Notes under the pieces: model-generated
What the model was told of the DNA's origin: nothing
The model's input: only the letters and a program-made list of their open reading frames with translations
Databases searched by the model: none
Source: Brevibacillus centrosporus
GTDB lineage: Bacteria > Bacillota > Bacilli > Brevibacillales > Brevibacillaceae
Length of the DNA stretch: 55,973 bases
NCBI RefSeq assembly: GCF_003710815.1
Contig: NZ_RHHP01000043.1
Span: forward strand, 1-55,973
Direction: 5' to 3'
Program-made: the position numbers and the translations under genes
Shown here: in pieces, positions 43,241-50,340 of the stretch
How positions within the stretch are numbered: the first letter of the stretch is position 1
Layout of the letters: each line of letters starts with the position of its first letter

Positions 43241-43375
43241 ATGGATTTTACGAAAATGAGTACGAGTGAGTTCGTGGCCAAAATCCACGAAGCGCAAGCC
43301 AAAGACCTCAAGAACAAGCAGCATCAAGGGTATAATCACCCTGAAAAACGCCTGCCGAACAAACAGGGCCTTTAA
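43241..43375 (+). CDS. Small protein, DUF4023-like
   Basis: 44 residues from an ATG with GGGAGGTG upstream. Reads STSEFVAKIHEAQAKDLKNK followed by HQGYNHPEKRLPNKQG. The E-V-x-K-x-H-E...HQG...P-x-x-LPNKQ pattern is that of short DUF4023 proteins of Bacilli. Function unknown. It sits 40 bases after the kinase gene, possibly co-transcribed, and is closed by a terminator. Confidence 0.7.
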   Translation: MDFTKMSTSEFVAKIHEAQAKDLKNKQHQGYNHPEKRLPNKQGL

Positions 43376-43408
43376 GCGTTTGGCCACTGCATTGGCCCCA
43401 CTTACAGA

Positions 43409-43451
43409 AAATGCCCACCCTCGAGCACTCAGCTCAACGGGTGGGCATTTC
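43409..43451. terminator. Bidirectional terminator
   Basis: AAATGCCCACCC pairs with GGGTGGGCATTT. It serves the plus-strand DUF4023-like gene and the converging minus-strand small gene. Confidence 0.8.
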
Positions 43452-43461
43452 CTTTGCTGCT

Positions 43462-43581
43462 TTACTGCGGATCCTGCTTGTTCAGGTTGCGGTCTCGCTC
43501 AGACTTTTGGTTCTGGCTCTTTTGATTCTTACTGCTGTGACCTTGGTTGCCGCCGTTTTGGGTGTTGCGATTGTTTGACAT
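43462..43581 (-). CDS. Small hydrophilic Asn/Gln/Lys-rich protein
   Basis: 39 residues from an ATG with AAAGGAAGGG upstream. The protein is almost free of hydrophobic residues (NNRNTQNGGNQGHSSKNQ, then RDRNLNKQDPQ), like several small spore proteins. No family is assigned. Ribosome binding site and the converging terminator support it as a gene. Confidence 0.6.
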   Translation of the reverse strand: MSNNRNTQNGGNQGHSSKNQKSQNQKSERDRNLNKQDPQ

Positions 43582-43660
43582 TCGATTCCCTTCCTTTGCT
43601 GGGGCTTAAGGTTGTCATGCCAAACGTAGTATGTCCCAAAACGCTTTCGCACCTAAGTCG

Positions 43661-44890
43661 TTATTTCGCTTCGCCGATAAATACTTTTTGGCCGTTCTCG
43701 TATTTGTACACGTATACGGATGCAAATGTGTTGTCGCCTTTATCGTCGAAGGTTACGTTTACGAATTTACCTTTGTAGTCTTTTGTTTTGTGAACAGCTT
43801 CCAGCACTTGCTCACGGGAAGGCTTTTTGCCGCCGTTTGCTTTGATCGCTTCTTCCAGACCATTCAGCATAACACCCATGGAGTCATAGCCAAAGGAAGT
43901 AAAGATCCCTACTTTGTTGCCAGTCGAGCTTTCGAAGTCGGAGATCCACTTCTTGCCGTCTTCTGTAGCGCCTACATCGCCAACCGTGGAAGTAAAGACA
44001 ACGTTGTTCGCGTTGTCAGCACCTGCGATTTTCACCAGGTCTGCAGAGTCGTAGCCGTCTCCACCCATGAAGATCCCTTTAAAGCCTTTTTCACGCGCTT
44101 GCTTCACGATGATTCCTGCATCGGAGTAGTAACCTCCGAAGTATACCATCTCTGGGTTTGCCGCAACGATTTGGTTGATCACTGCGCTGTAGTCTTTTTC
44201 ACCAGCTGTTACGCCTTCGAAGCCCAGGATTTGAACGCCGTCTTTCTCAAATTGCTTTTTCACTTCTTCTGCCAGACCTTGGCCGTATGCTTGCTTGTCA
44301 TGCATTAGATAAGCTGTTTTAATATTCAGCTGATTTTTTGCGTAGATCGCTGCTTTGGATCCTTGTTGGTCGTCACGCGCGCAAATGCGGTGTACGATCT
44401 TTTTGCCTTGCTCGGTCAGGTCGGAGCCTGTTGCAGAAGGAGAAACCATTACCAGCTTTTCTTGATCGTATTGAGCAGCGGCCGTAATGGAAGCACCGGT
44501 AGTCGCATGTCCAACTACCCCTACCACGTCTGGGTTGGAAATCAGCATTTGTGCTACCGCTACCCCTTGTTTCGGGTCAGCCTGGTCGTCTTGAGCGGAA
44601 AGCTGCACGTCGAAGCCCAGTTTCTTGAAGGCTTCCGCTTTCTCTTTCAGTGCGTACTCTGCACCAGCTTTTGCCGTGCTTCCATAGTCAGAATATTGGC
44701 CCGACATTGGCCCTACGACGCCGATTACCAGCTTTTCCAATGTGCCGCCTGCACTTGCACCGCCGCTGTTGCTTTGCTCCGATGTGCCGCTTTGTTGTGG
44801 AGCAGCACTTTGACCTCCACCACAGCCAGCCAAGAGTGAACCCAACGCAAACGTAGCTGCGAGAATTGACAGTGTCTTCTGTTTTTTCAT
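43661..44890 (-). CDS. Branched-chain amino-acid ABC transporter binding lipoprotein, LivJ-like
   Basis: 409 residues from the ATG at 44890. Lipobox LLAGCGGG, a Gln/Ser/Gly-rich linker and a type I periplasmic-binding fold (VIGVVGPMSGQYSDYGSTAK, DDQADPKQGVAVAQ, VGHATTGASITAAAQYDQEK, GGDGYDSADLVKIAG). It would capture Leu/Ile/Val or a related amino acid. No permease or ATPase genes are adjacent, so it must share distant ones or act as a receptor. Confidence 0.9.
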   Translation of the reverse strand: MKKQKTLSILAATFALGSLLAGCGGGQSAAPQQSGTSEQSNSGGASAGGTLEKLVIGVVGPMSGQYSDYGSTAKAGAEYALKEKAEAFKKLGFDVQLSAQDDQADPKQGVAVAQMLISNPDVVGVVGHATTGASITAAAQYDQEKLVMVSPSATGSDLTEQGKKIVHRICARDDQQGSKAAIYAKNQLNIKTAYLMHDKQAYGQGLAEEVKKQFEKDGVQILGFEGVTAGEKDYSAVINQIVAANPEMVYFGGYYSDAGIIVKQAREKGFKGIFMGGDGYDSADLVKIAGADNANNVVFTSTVGDVGATEDGKKWISDFESSTGNKVGIFTSFGYDSMGVMLNGLEEAIKANGGKKPSREQVLEAVHKTKDYKGKFVNVTFDDKGDNTFASVYVYKYENGQKVFIGEAK

Positions 44891-45023
44891 AGCAAACATC
44901 CCCCTCTTTATTTACGAACAAACTATGAACTACTACTACATTGTAAAATAAATTAGAAAATTTGCAACTAAAATAACAATTTTTCTATTCCATATGAACG
45001 ATGATAATATATTTAAATAGAAA

Positions 45024-45050
45024 CAGCCGCTTCCTGATAAGGAAACGGCT
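45024..45050. terminator. Weak hairpin downstream of the 33-residue gene
   Basis: AGCCG(C)TTCC pairs imperfectly with GGAA(A)CGGCT. T-tails are poor on both sides. The rest of 44900-45068 shows no gene. Confidence 0.45.
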
Positions 45051-45068
45051 TCATTTGGAAAATACTTT

Positions 45069-45170
45069 CTATTCTTTGTATTTATGGGAATACGCTTTGC
45101 ACATCACGTAAATGGCCACTGCCACAAAAACAATGATCATGACTACGCTGGCAATCGTGCTTCCTTGCAT
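45069..45170 (-). CDS. 33-residue single-pass membrane peptide
   Basis: ATG at 45170 behind GAGAGGAGC. One membrane helix (ASVVMIIVFVAVAIYVM) and a short basic tail (CKAYSHKYKE). The K-A-Y-S-x-K tail recalls the YtzI-like protein at 40959. Function unknown. Ribosome binding site, stop and hairpin support it as a gene. Confidence 0.6.
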   Translation of the reverse strand: MQGSTIASVVMIIVFVAVAIYVMCKAYSHKYKE

Positions 45171-45265
45171 GTCTGGTGCTCCTCTCCGTTGCACGTGCTT
45201 TGTCTCTATTATAGGGAAGCTCGGAGACGACTACAACGGAGGATTCCTCCAGAAGCTTTCGCTGA

Positions 45266-45727
45266 CTATGATTTGATTTCGATCGTCAGGTTGTAGGTAA
45301 GCTTTTTCGCATCGTAGCTGACTTTTGCTCCCAGCTCCTGTGCAATGAATACGAGCGGAACCAGAACCGCACCCGTCGTTACACGCGGTGCATACGGGAC
45401 TCTGGTTTCCTTACCGTTTTTATAAGCAAACGTGCTATTTTGGTACATGCGCAGCGCGTACTTGTTGTCCTTTGCCACCAGAAGCGATTTGCTCATCGTA
45501 TCCCAAGCTGCCGAACCACCCAAAGCAATTGCCAGCGTACTGGAGTTCACGTAAGCTACACCATTTTCCGTAACGATGTCCTGCGGGAAAGCAAGCTCCT
45601 TTCCGTTCAGGTTGACCTTGATTTTTTGCTGTTGGACCGGAGCCGACTGGGCAAAGGCAGCCGTTGCTGCTACACTGCCAGTCAAGAGCGCTGCTGTCAG
45701 GAAAAATGCCGAAAGCTTGCGAAGCAT
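45266..45727 (-). CDS. Secreted copper-amine-oxidase-N-like domain protein
   Basis: 153 residues from the ATG at 45727, with GAGGGGTG upstream. A cleavable signal peptide (LSAFFLTAALLTGSVAATA, then AFAQS) is followed by one copper-amine-oxidase N-terminal-like unit: KVNLNGKELAFPQDIVTENG, YVNSSTLAIALGGSAAWD and LVPLVFIAQELGAKVSYD. Such domains are stalks or wall-associated modules; no catalytic part is present. Role unknown. Confidence 0.8.
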   Translation of the reverse strand: MLRKLSAFFLTAALLTGSVAATAAFAQSAPVQQQKIKVNLNGKELAFPQDIVTENGVAYVNSSTLAIALGGSAAWDTMSKSLLVAKDNKYALRMYQNSTFAYKNGKETRVPYAPRVTTGAVLVPLVFIAQELGAKVSYDAKKLTYNLTIEIKS

Positions 45728-45975
45728 GGTAAACACCCCTCAATTGTTAATGAAATAAATTCCAAATTTTTAACTTCGACGCTTGTTTTACGGAATCCTT
45801 TTTTCTACCACTCTTTTCCTATGCAGAAGAATCCTCATTCATGCCCACACTATAGACAATAACAAACATTTACCCAGTCAAATTTTTCTTGATTAAAAAA
45901 AATATCCCGCGAACAAATGTTTTTGTGCACAAGCTGTGGATAAAACTGTGGGTAACTTATAAACGTGAGGTACTT

Positions 45976-46191
45976 ATGGCAGAAGAGCGTTATTTCTTGA
46001 TCTTCCAGGAAGCAAGCGACGAAGAATGCCTGCTGACCATCCAGCCCTATCAGGACGAGCAGTCCCTGGCGGAGGCCATCAACCAGCTGCAGGCCAAACA
46101 AATTGACGAATACACGATCATTCACGGGAAAAAGATGACGGCGAAGCTGCGTCTTGCAGTGGAATTAAGCGAGGTAGAAGACGAAGAATAA
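45976..46191 (+). CDS. Small acidic protein, unknown
   Basis: 71 residues from an ATG preceded by GTGAGGT. It starts EERYFLIFQEASDEECLL and ends acidic (LSEVEDEE). No known domain. It lies upstream of clpP on the same strand but is separated from it by the clpP promoter. Confidence 0.75.
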   Translation: MAEERYFLIFQEASDEECLLTIQPYQDEQSLAEAINQLQAKQIDEYTIIHGKKMTAKLRLAVELSEVEDEE

Positions 46192-46264
46192 ATGTTTTCT
46201 TTGCTCAATAGGTTTAAGGGTAGGCAAGTTGGCAAACATGGTAATGAGGGCTTGCAGTTAAGTG

Positions 46265-46281
46265 TTTGACCTTCATTGACC
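46265..46281. promoter_or_regulatory. CtsR operator of clpP
   Basis: On the minus strand GGTCAAT-GAA-GGTCAAA, matching the CtsR heptad repeat GGTCAAA-NAN-RGTCAAA with one change. It overlaps the clpP -35 box, so CtsR would block initiation in unstressed cells. Confidence 0.85.
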
Positions 46282-46294
46282 TTTTGTGTATGAT
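46266..46294 (+). promoter_or_regulatory. clpP promoter, sigma-A type
   Basis: TTGACC, 17-bp spacer, TATGAT, about 30 bases upstream of the clpP start. Confidence 0.8.
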
Positions 46295-46322
46295 ATTCTT
46301 ACAAAGAGAGGAGGAAGACTAG

Positions 46323-46925
46323 ATGCACATGAATTTGATCCCTACTGTCATTGAACAGACCAACCGCGGTGAACGTGCTTATGATATTTATTCCCGCCTG
46401 CTCAAGGACCGCATCATCTTTCTGGGAACCCCCATTAACGATACGGTAGCGAACATTGTGGTGGCCCAGTTGTTGTTCCTTCAGGCAGAAGATCCAGACA
46501 AAGATATTTCTCTGTACATCAATAGCCCTGGCGGTTCCATTACAGCCGGTATGGCCATTTACGATACGATGAACTTCATCAAGCCTGCTGTCTCCACGAT
46601 TTGTATCGGTATGGCAGCTTCGATGGGTGCCTTCTTGCTGGCAGCCGGTGAAAAAGGCAAACGTTTTGCGCTTCCGAACAGTGAAGTGATGATCCACCAA
46701 CCTTTGGGTGGCGCGCAAGGTCAAGCGAGCGACATCGAAATCGCTGCAAAACGTATTTTGAAAATGCGTGACCACTTGAATCAAATCCTTGCTGAGCGTA
46801 CCGGCCAGCCTCTGGAGCGCATTCAGAAGGATACAGATCGCGACAACTTCCTCAGTGCTGCTGATGCGGTTGAATACGGACTGATCGATAAAGTGATCAC
46901 TTCCGAGCCTTCTTCGAAAAAATAA
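46323..46925 (+). CDS. clpP: ATP-dependent Clp protease proteolytic subunit
   Basis: 200 residues. Catalytic Ser in IGMAASMGAFLLAAG, His in VMIHQPLGGAQG and Asp in KDTDRDNFLSA. The tetradecamer degrades proteins with ClpC, ClpX or ClpE. The start follows GAGGAGGAAG. Regulated by heat and protein stress through the CtsR box. An IS3 remnant directly downstream seems to have replaced the original terminator. Confidence 0.99.
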   Translation: MHMNLIPTVIEQTNRGERAYDIYSRLLKDRIIFLGTPINDTVANIVVAQLLFLQAEDPDKDISLYINSPGGSITAGMAIYDTMNFIKPAVSTICIGMAASMGAFLLAAGEKGKRFALPNSEVMIHQPLGGAQGQASDIEIAAKRILKMRDHLNQILAERTGQPLERIQKDTDRDNFLSAADAVEYGLIDKVITSEPSSKK

Positions 46926-46957
46926 GCTTTCGGAATGAAAAAACACCCGCCCCGAGT

Positions 46958-47297
46958 TGGTCAAGACCCCAAATCATAGACAGCTAAGAAAAGCCCTACC
47001 CAACAAGCTGGCTCCGGTACTGTACCGGGGTCAGCTTGTTTAACTTTCTTTGTGGTCGGCTGTTATTGTAAAAATGGATGTATTCCTCAATTCGCCTATG
47101 TGCTTCCTCAACAGATCGAATATCATATGGATAGTGCGCTTCTGTCTTGAGATGCGAGAAGAAGCTCTCCATTGAGGCATTGTCATAACAATTGCCTCGG
47201 CGAGACATGCTGATTTGGGCGCCAACCTTTGGCAGCATGTCGTGGTAATCGTAGGACGTGTACTGGAAACCCTGATCGCTGTGAAGGGGTGCACTTT
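46958..47297 (-). mobile_element. IS3-family remnant, 3' part of orfB and right end
   Basis: The outer end at 46958 reads TGGTCAAGACCCCAAATCAT inward, matching the left inverted repeat of the IS3 at 10274 in its CCCC and TAGACAG parts. Inside is only the C-terminal third of OrfB. The 5' part is deleted at about 47297. Confidence 0.75.
46996..47297 (-). pseudogene. IS3-family transposase OrfB, C-terminal fragment
   Basis: From about 47295 the frame reads SDQGFQYTSYDYHDM, then SMSRRGNCYDNASMESFFSH (with the last catalytic Glu) and ends NNSRPQRKLNKLTPVQYRS, the end of the rve integrase core. Everything before the HSDQG motif is missing, so no active enzyme can be made. The internal ATG at 47238 is not a real start. 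It is the type of domain that the truncated IS3 at 9.1-10.3 kb lacks. Confidence 0.85.
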
Positions 47298-47323
47298 AAG
47301 TGGCTGGGTGTTTTTCTTATGGG

Positions 47324-48070
47324 TTACGGTATGTAGGCGTATCCCGTACGTATGGCGTAGCTGTAATCCGGTCTGCCCTTTTCTTCTGCAATTCGGCTTG
47401 CCTGCTCCCAATCATAGGGAACCATGATTTGCTCCGCCCTCCAGCCATGCGTGGTTCGCCACAATATCGCGTATTTCGCATGTGGCGACAAGGACTCCAT
47501 CGCGTGTGGATGCGGCTCTTCCTCGTAATAGGCGGGAAAACCGACACTGCCCGGATTCATGACAAGCTTGCCATCTGGCAGCTGCACGCTCTTTGGCAGA
47601 TGCGTATGCCCACAGACAATGACGCGTTGCTCGAGGTGCTTGAGCTGCTCCGCAACCGCTTGAAGCTCTCTGTTGGCTGCTCCGTTTTCCGTGACCTCCT
47701 CCAGCAGATACGTATCATCTGAAAAAGGCGTTCCGTGGCAAAAGAAGATGTCTTCGTAGACCCAAGTCTTCCGAAACGTACGGATCCATTCCAGGTGCGC
47801 ATCGGTAAGCAATGGCTTCACCTGCTGAAACGTCAAAGACTCGCTTTGCTCCTCCAACAAAATCCGATCGCAATTTCCCATGATAGAAATGACATTCTTC
47901 TTGGCCATGAGTCTCTCCGCCGTCTCCAGAGGACATATCGGACCAAATAGCACATCTCCCAGGTTTACGATCATGTCAATCTCTCTCTTATCCAGATCAG
48001 CCAGCACTGCATCCAGAGCAAATACGTTGCTATGCACGTCTGAGAGGATCGCAATCCCTTTTGCGGTCAT
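47324..48070 (-). CDS. Metallophosphoesterase, YfcE/calcineurin-like
   Basis: 248 residues. Metal-binding motifs in order: SDVHSN, NLGDVLFGP, GNCDR, FCHGTPF and CGHTHLP, all complete. It hydrolyses a phosphoester in the cytoplasm; substrate unknown. It overlaps the upstream heme-monooxygenase gene by four bases (ATGA) and is probably transcribed with it from the promoter at 48428. Its 3' end is close to the IS3 remnant but appears intact. Confidence 0.88.
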   Translation of the reverse strand: MTAKGIAILSDVHSNVFALDAVLADLDKREIDMIVNLGDVLFGPICPLETAERLMAKKNVISIMGNCDRILLEEQSESLTFQQVKPLLTDAHLEWIRTFRKTWVYEDIFFCHGTPFSDDTYLLEEVTENGAANRELQAVAEQLKHLEQRVIVCGHTHLPKSVQLPDGKLVMNPGSVGFPAYYEEEPHPHAMESLSPHAKYAILWRTTHGWRAEQIMVPYDWEQASRIAEEKGRPDYSYAIRTGYAYIP

Positions 48071-48393
48071 GATTCGCTTGCCGCCTTTTTCACAGACTTC
48101 ACTTCATAGAGAGCAGCTTCCGAACTTACAATATATTCAGGCTTCGGCTTTCCGAGATTCGCTTTGTGTCCAGCGATATGAGCGTCACTCTTCTCCCATT
48201 GCTTCCAGTGAGCCTCTGACTCCCAGCGGACAATCACCATGACCTCTTCGTCTCCACGACTGACCTTTTTTACGGGAACGGTTGAATCAATGAAGCCTTC
48301 CTGTTTCTCGACTAGTCCCTCACCACTGAATCGAGCGACTACTTTATCGGCATTCCCTTCTGTTTCAACCGTTTTGCGAACCTGTACAAACAT
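48067..48393 (-). CDS. hmoA: Heme-degrading monooxygenase, HmoA/IsdG-like
   Basis: 108 residues from the ATG at 48393 behind GGGAGGGG. ABM-type ferredoxin-like fold: FVQVRKTVETEGNADKVVAR, EGLVEKQEGFIDSTV, VIVRWESEAHWKQWEKSD and AHIAGHKANLGKPKPEYI, closely matching Bacillus HmoA. It cleaves heme to free iron. It fits the iron theme of the window. Coupled to the phosphoesterase gene downstream. Confidence 0.85.
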   Translation of the reverse strand: MFVQVRKTVETEGNADKVVARFSGEGLVEKQEGFIDSTVPVKKVSRGDEEVMVIVRWESEAHWKQWEKSDAHIAGHKANLGKPKPEYIVSSEAALYEVKSVKKAASES

Positions 48394-48427
48394 GCAAATC
48401 CCCTCCCTATGTATCTCCTTACTTAAA

Positions 48428-48457
48428 AGTATATTTGACAAGAATTTTCATTGTCAA
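48428..48457 (-). promoter_or_regulatory. hmoA promoter with overlapping palindrome
   Basis: On the minus strand TTGACA, 18-bp spacer, TATACT. The palindrome TTTGACAA-N9-TTGTCAAA (48434-48458) covers the -35 and spacer, a likely operator. The binding protein is not identified; its half-sites partly resemble Fur. Confidence 0.7.
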
Positions 48458-48481
48458 ATCACTGGCAAGCTGATAGAAGCG

Positions 48482-48531
48482 AAAAAAACCGAGCGCATTG
48501 GATTTTTTCTCCACTGAACGCCCGGTTTGTA
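48482..48531 (-). terminator. Terminator after sspH
   Basis: AAACCGGGCG pairs with CGCTCGGTTT on the minus strand, followed by TTTTT. Confidence 0.8.
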
Positions 48532-48537
48532 TAATGG

Positions 48538-48726
48538 TCACTGATCCCGTTTTTCCTCCAGCTGACCTACCTGAACTCTCAAGCTGCTGGCAGGATTTCG
48601 TTCGGTATGGATGCGAGCCGTTTGCGTTGACTCGTCCAGCTCGTCAATCCATACGGAATCTCCCTTGTAGTGTACCACGATTTTTTCGTTGGAGTGGACA
48701 ATCTCCTGCGCACGTGTCAAATCCAT
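48538..48726 (-). CDS. sspH: Small acid-soluble spore protein, SspH family
   Basis: 62 residues: MDLTRAQEIVHSNEKIVVHY, then DSVWIDELDESTQTARIH and a short tail. The RAxEIVxSxExIxVxYxG...VxIxxxD pattern is that of H-type minor spore proteins. It is made in the forespore, so a forespore sigma-factor promoter is expected. It supports a spore-forming host. Confidence 0.9.
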   Translation of the reverse strand: MDLTRAQEIVHSNEKIVVHYKGDSVWIDELDESTQTARIHTERNPASSLRVQVGQLEEKRDQ

Positions 48727-48759
48727 TCTGCTTCCCTCCTGATCATGACTTCCCCGTAG

Positions 48760-48945
48760 TTATTCTAGCGCTTGCTTGGCTGCAGTAGCACCGGTCATTG
48801 TGTCGACACTCGTCTCCTCGATCAATCCATTCTGATCGGTGACTAGCCCTCCACCCAAGCCTTCGTTAATCATGCGGTCAATATCCATGTCATAGGAGTC
48901 GCGGCCTTCATTGCAGCTGTCTTGGCACGTATCGCGATTGGTCAT
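48760..48945 (-). CDS. Small acidic protein, unknown
   Basis: 61 residues from an ATG with GAGGGGG upstream. It has two Cys near the N-terminus (DTCQDSCNEG), then IDRMINEGLGGGLV and a C-terminus ending VDTMTGATAAKQALE. The last part recalls the Thr-containing FMN-attachment motif of FMN-binding domains, but the protein is too short for that fold. No family is recognised. Confidence 0.65.
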   Translation of the reverse strand: MTNRDTCQDSCNEGRDSYDMDIDRMINEGLGGGLVTDQNGLIEETSVDTMTGATAAKQALE

Positions 48946-49034
48946 TTTCGTTCCCCCTCGTTGAGTTTTTCACATGGATTAGCATGTCCCAACGAGGCAA
49001 AAAATGACGCAAAAACCGCTAAATCCGCTCCATC

Positions 49035-49067
49035 CAAAAAAAGACACCTCCCAAGTGGAAAGTGTCC
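49035..49067 (-). terminator. Terminator after crh
   Basis: GGACAC...TCC pairs with GGA..GGTGTCT on the minus strand, followed by TTTTTTT. It ends the rapZ-yvcK-whiA-crh unit. Confidence 0.75.
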
Positions 49068-49079
49068 TCTGCTCTACTA

Positions 49080-49337
49080 CTATTCTTCTTTGCTTACTAG
49101 CTTGGCAAGACTCGTTACTGCCTGGGAGGCATCCGGCCCTTCTGCCAAAATGGTGATTTCCGTACCCGAACTGATCGCGAGGCTCATGATACCCATGATG
49201 CTTTTCGCGTTCACTTTCTTATTTTCCTTTTCTACGAACACTTCCGAAGCAAAACGGTTGGCCTCCTGCACAAAAAAGGCTGCCGGGCGTGCCTGCAAAC
49301 CGGTTTTCAATTGGACCACTACCTGCTGTTGAACCAT
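49080..49337 (-). CDS. crh: HPr-like catabolite repression protein Crh
   Basis: 85 residues. The HPr fold is complete, but the active-site His15 is replaced by Gln in KTGLQARPA, while the regulatory Ser46 is kept in NAKSIMGIMSL. This combination defines Crh: it cannot carry sugar phosphoryl groups but, when Ser-phosphorylated, can assist CcpA in catabolite repression. It follows whiA as in Bacillus. Confidence 0.95.
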   Translation of the reverse strand: MVQQQVVVQLKTGLQARPAAFFVQEANRFASEVFVEKENKKVNAKSIMGIMSLAISSGTEITILAEGPDASQAVTSLAKLVSKEE

Positions 49338-49386
49338 GAATGGACCTCCTTCTCTAGAGACTATTATCCTTTAGTATATCATGCAT

Positions 49387-50334
49387 CTACATCGAAATAT
49401 TTTGTTTTTCTCGTAATTTGTCAGCGATTTCGTTAATTTTTCGCAGGCGGTGATTGACTCCCGATTTGCTGACAACTCCGCTAGGCAGCATCTCACCCAA
49501 TTCCTTTAAATTAATATCGGGATGAGCCATCCTCAGCTCCGCTACCTCTCGCAGGCGTTTTGGCAAATTCTCCAAGCCCATTTCCTGATCGATGAGCTGA
49601 ATATTCTCCAGTTGCTGCGTCGCTGCATTGACCGTCTTGTTAATATTGGCTATCTCGCAGTTATGCAAGCGATTCACCGAGTTGCGCATATCCTTGACGA
49701 TTCGTACGTCCTCGAAATAGAGAAGTGCCTGGTGAGCTCCAATCAAACTCAAGAACTCCGTAATCTTTTCGCCTTCTTTAATGTAGAGAACATACCCTTT
49801 TTTCCGCTCGATGCACTTGGCATTTAGTTTATACCGATTGGCGATCTTGGTCAATGCCTCACAAAAATCCTGATAGGCCGTAAAAATCTCCAAATGATAG
49901 CTGGACGCCTCCGGGTGATTGACCGAACCCCCTGCCAGAAAAGCGCCGCGCAAATACGCTGCGCGGCAGCATGATTTCTTCACAATATCTGGCGCCACAC
50001 CCGAGAGAAACGAGAGGCTCGAATCCATGATGCCCAAATCCTGCAAAATTTCGTTCGCCTTATTGGGTATCCTTACGATGTACACATTGTTCTTCTTCAA
50101 GCGCATTTTTTTCCGGACTAATAGCTCGGCGTGAATCTGGAACAGCCTTTTGATCAAGGTGTAAATCCGTCTCGCAATCGCCGCGTTTTCCGTTGTGACA
50201 TCGAGTACGAACCGTCCTGCGCCGAACTGAAGGCTGCCGTTCATGCGAATCAAGGCAGACAGCTCCGCTTTGCTGCAACAGTCAGCACCCTCCTGCATCG
50301 TTAATTCTTTTTTGGTCTGCGCGGCGAATGACAT
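49387..50334 (-). CDS. whiA: DNA-binding protein WhiA
   Basis: 315 residues. An N-terminal LAGLIDADG-like domain (CCRAAYLRGAFLAGGSVNHP, near 120) and a C-terminal HTH (NLKELGEMLPSGVVSKSGVN). It affects cell division and chromosome segregation in Bacillus. It lies six bases after yvcK. Confidence 0.97.
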   Translation of the reverse strand: MSFAAQTKKELTMQEGADCCSKAELSALIRMNGSLQFGAGRFVLDVTTENAAIARRIYTLIKRLFQIHAELLVRKKMRLKKNNVYIVRIPNKANEILQDLGIMDSSLSFLSGVAPDIVKKSCCRAAYLRGAFLAGGSVNHPEASSYHLEIFTAYQDFCEALTKIANRYKLNAKCIERKKGYVLYIKEGEKITEFLSLIGAHQALLYFEDVRIVKDMRNSVNRLHNCEIANINKTVNAATQQLENIQLIDQEMGLENLPKRLREVAELRMAHPDINLKELGEMLPSGVVSKSGVNHRLRKINEIADKLREKQNISM

Positions 50335-50340
50335 TGACCC

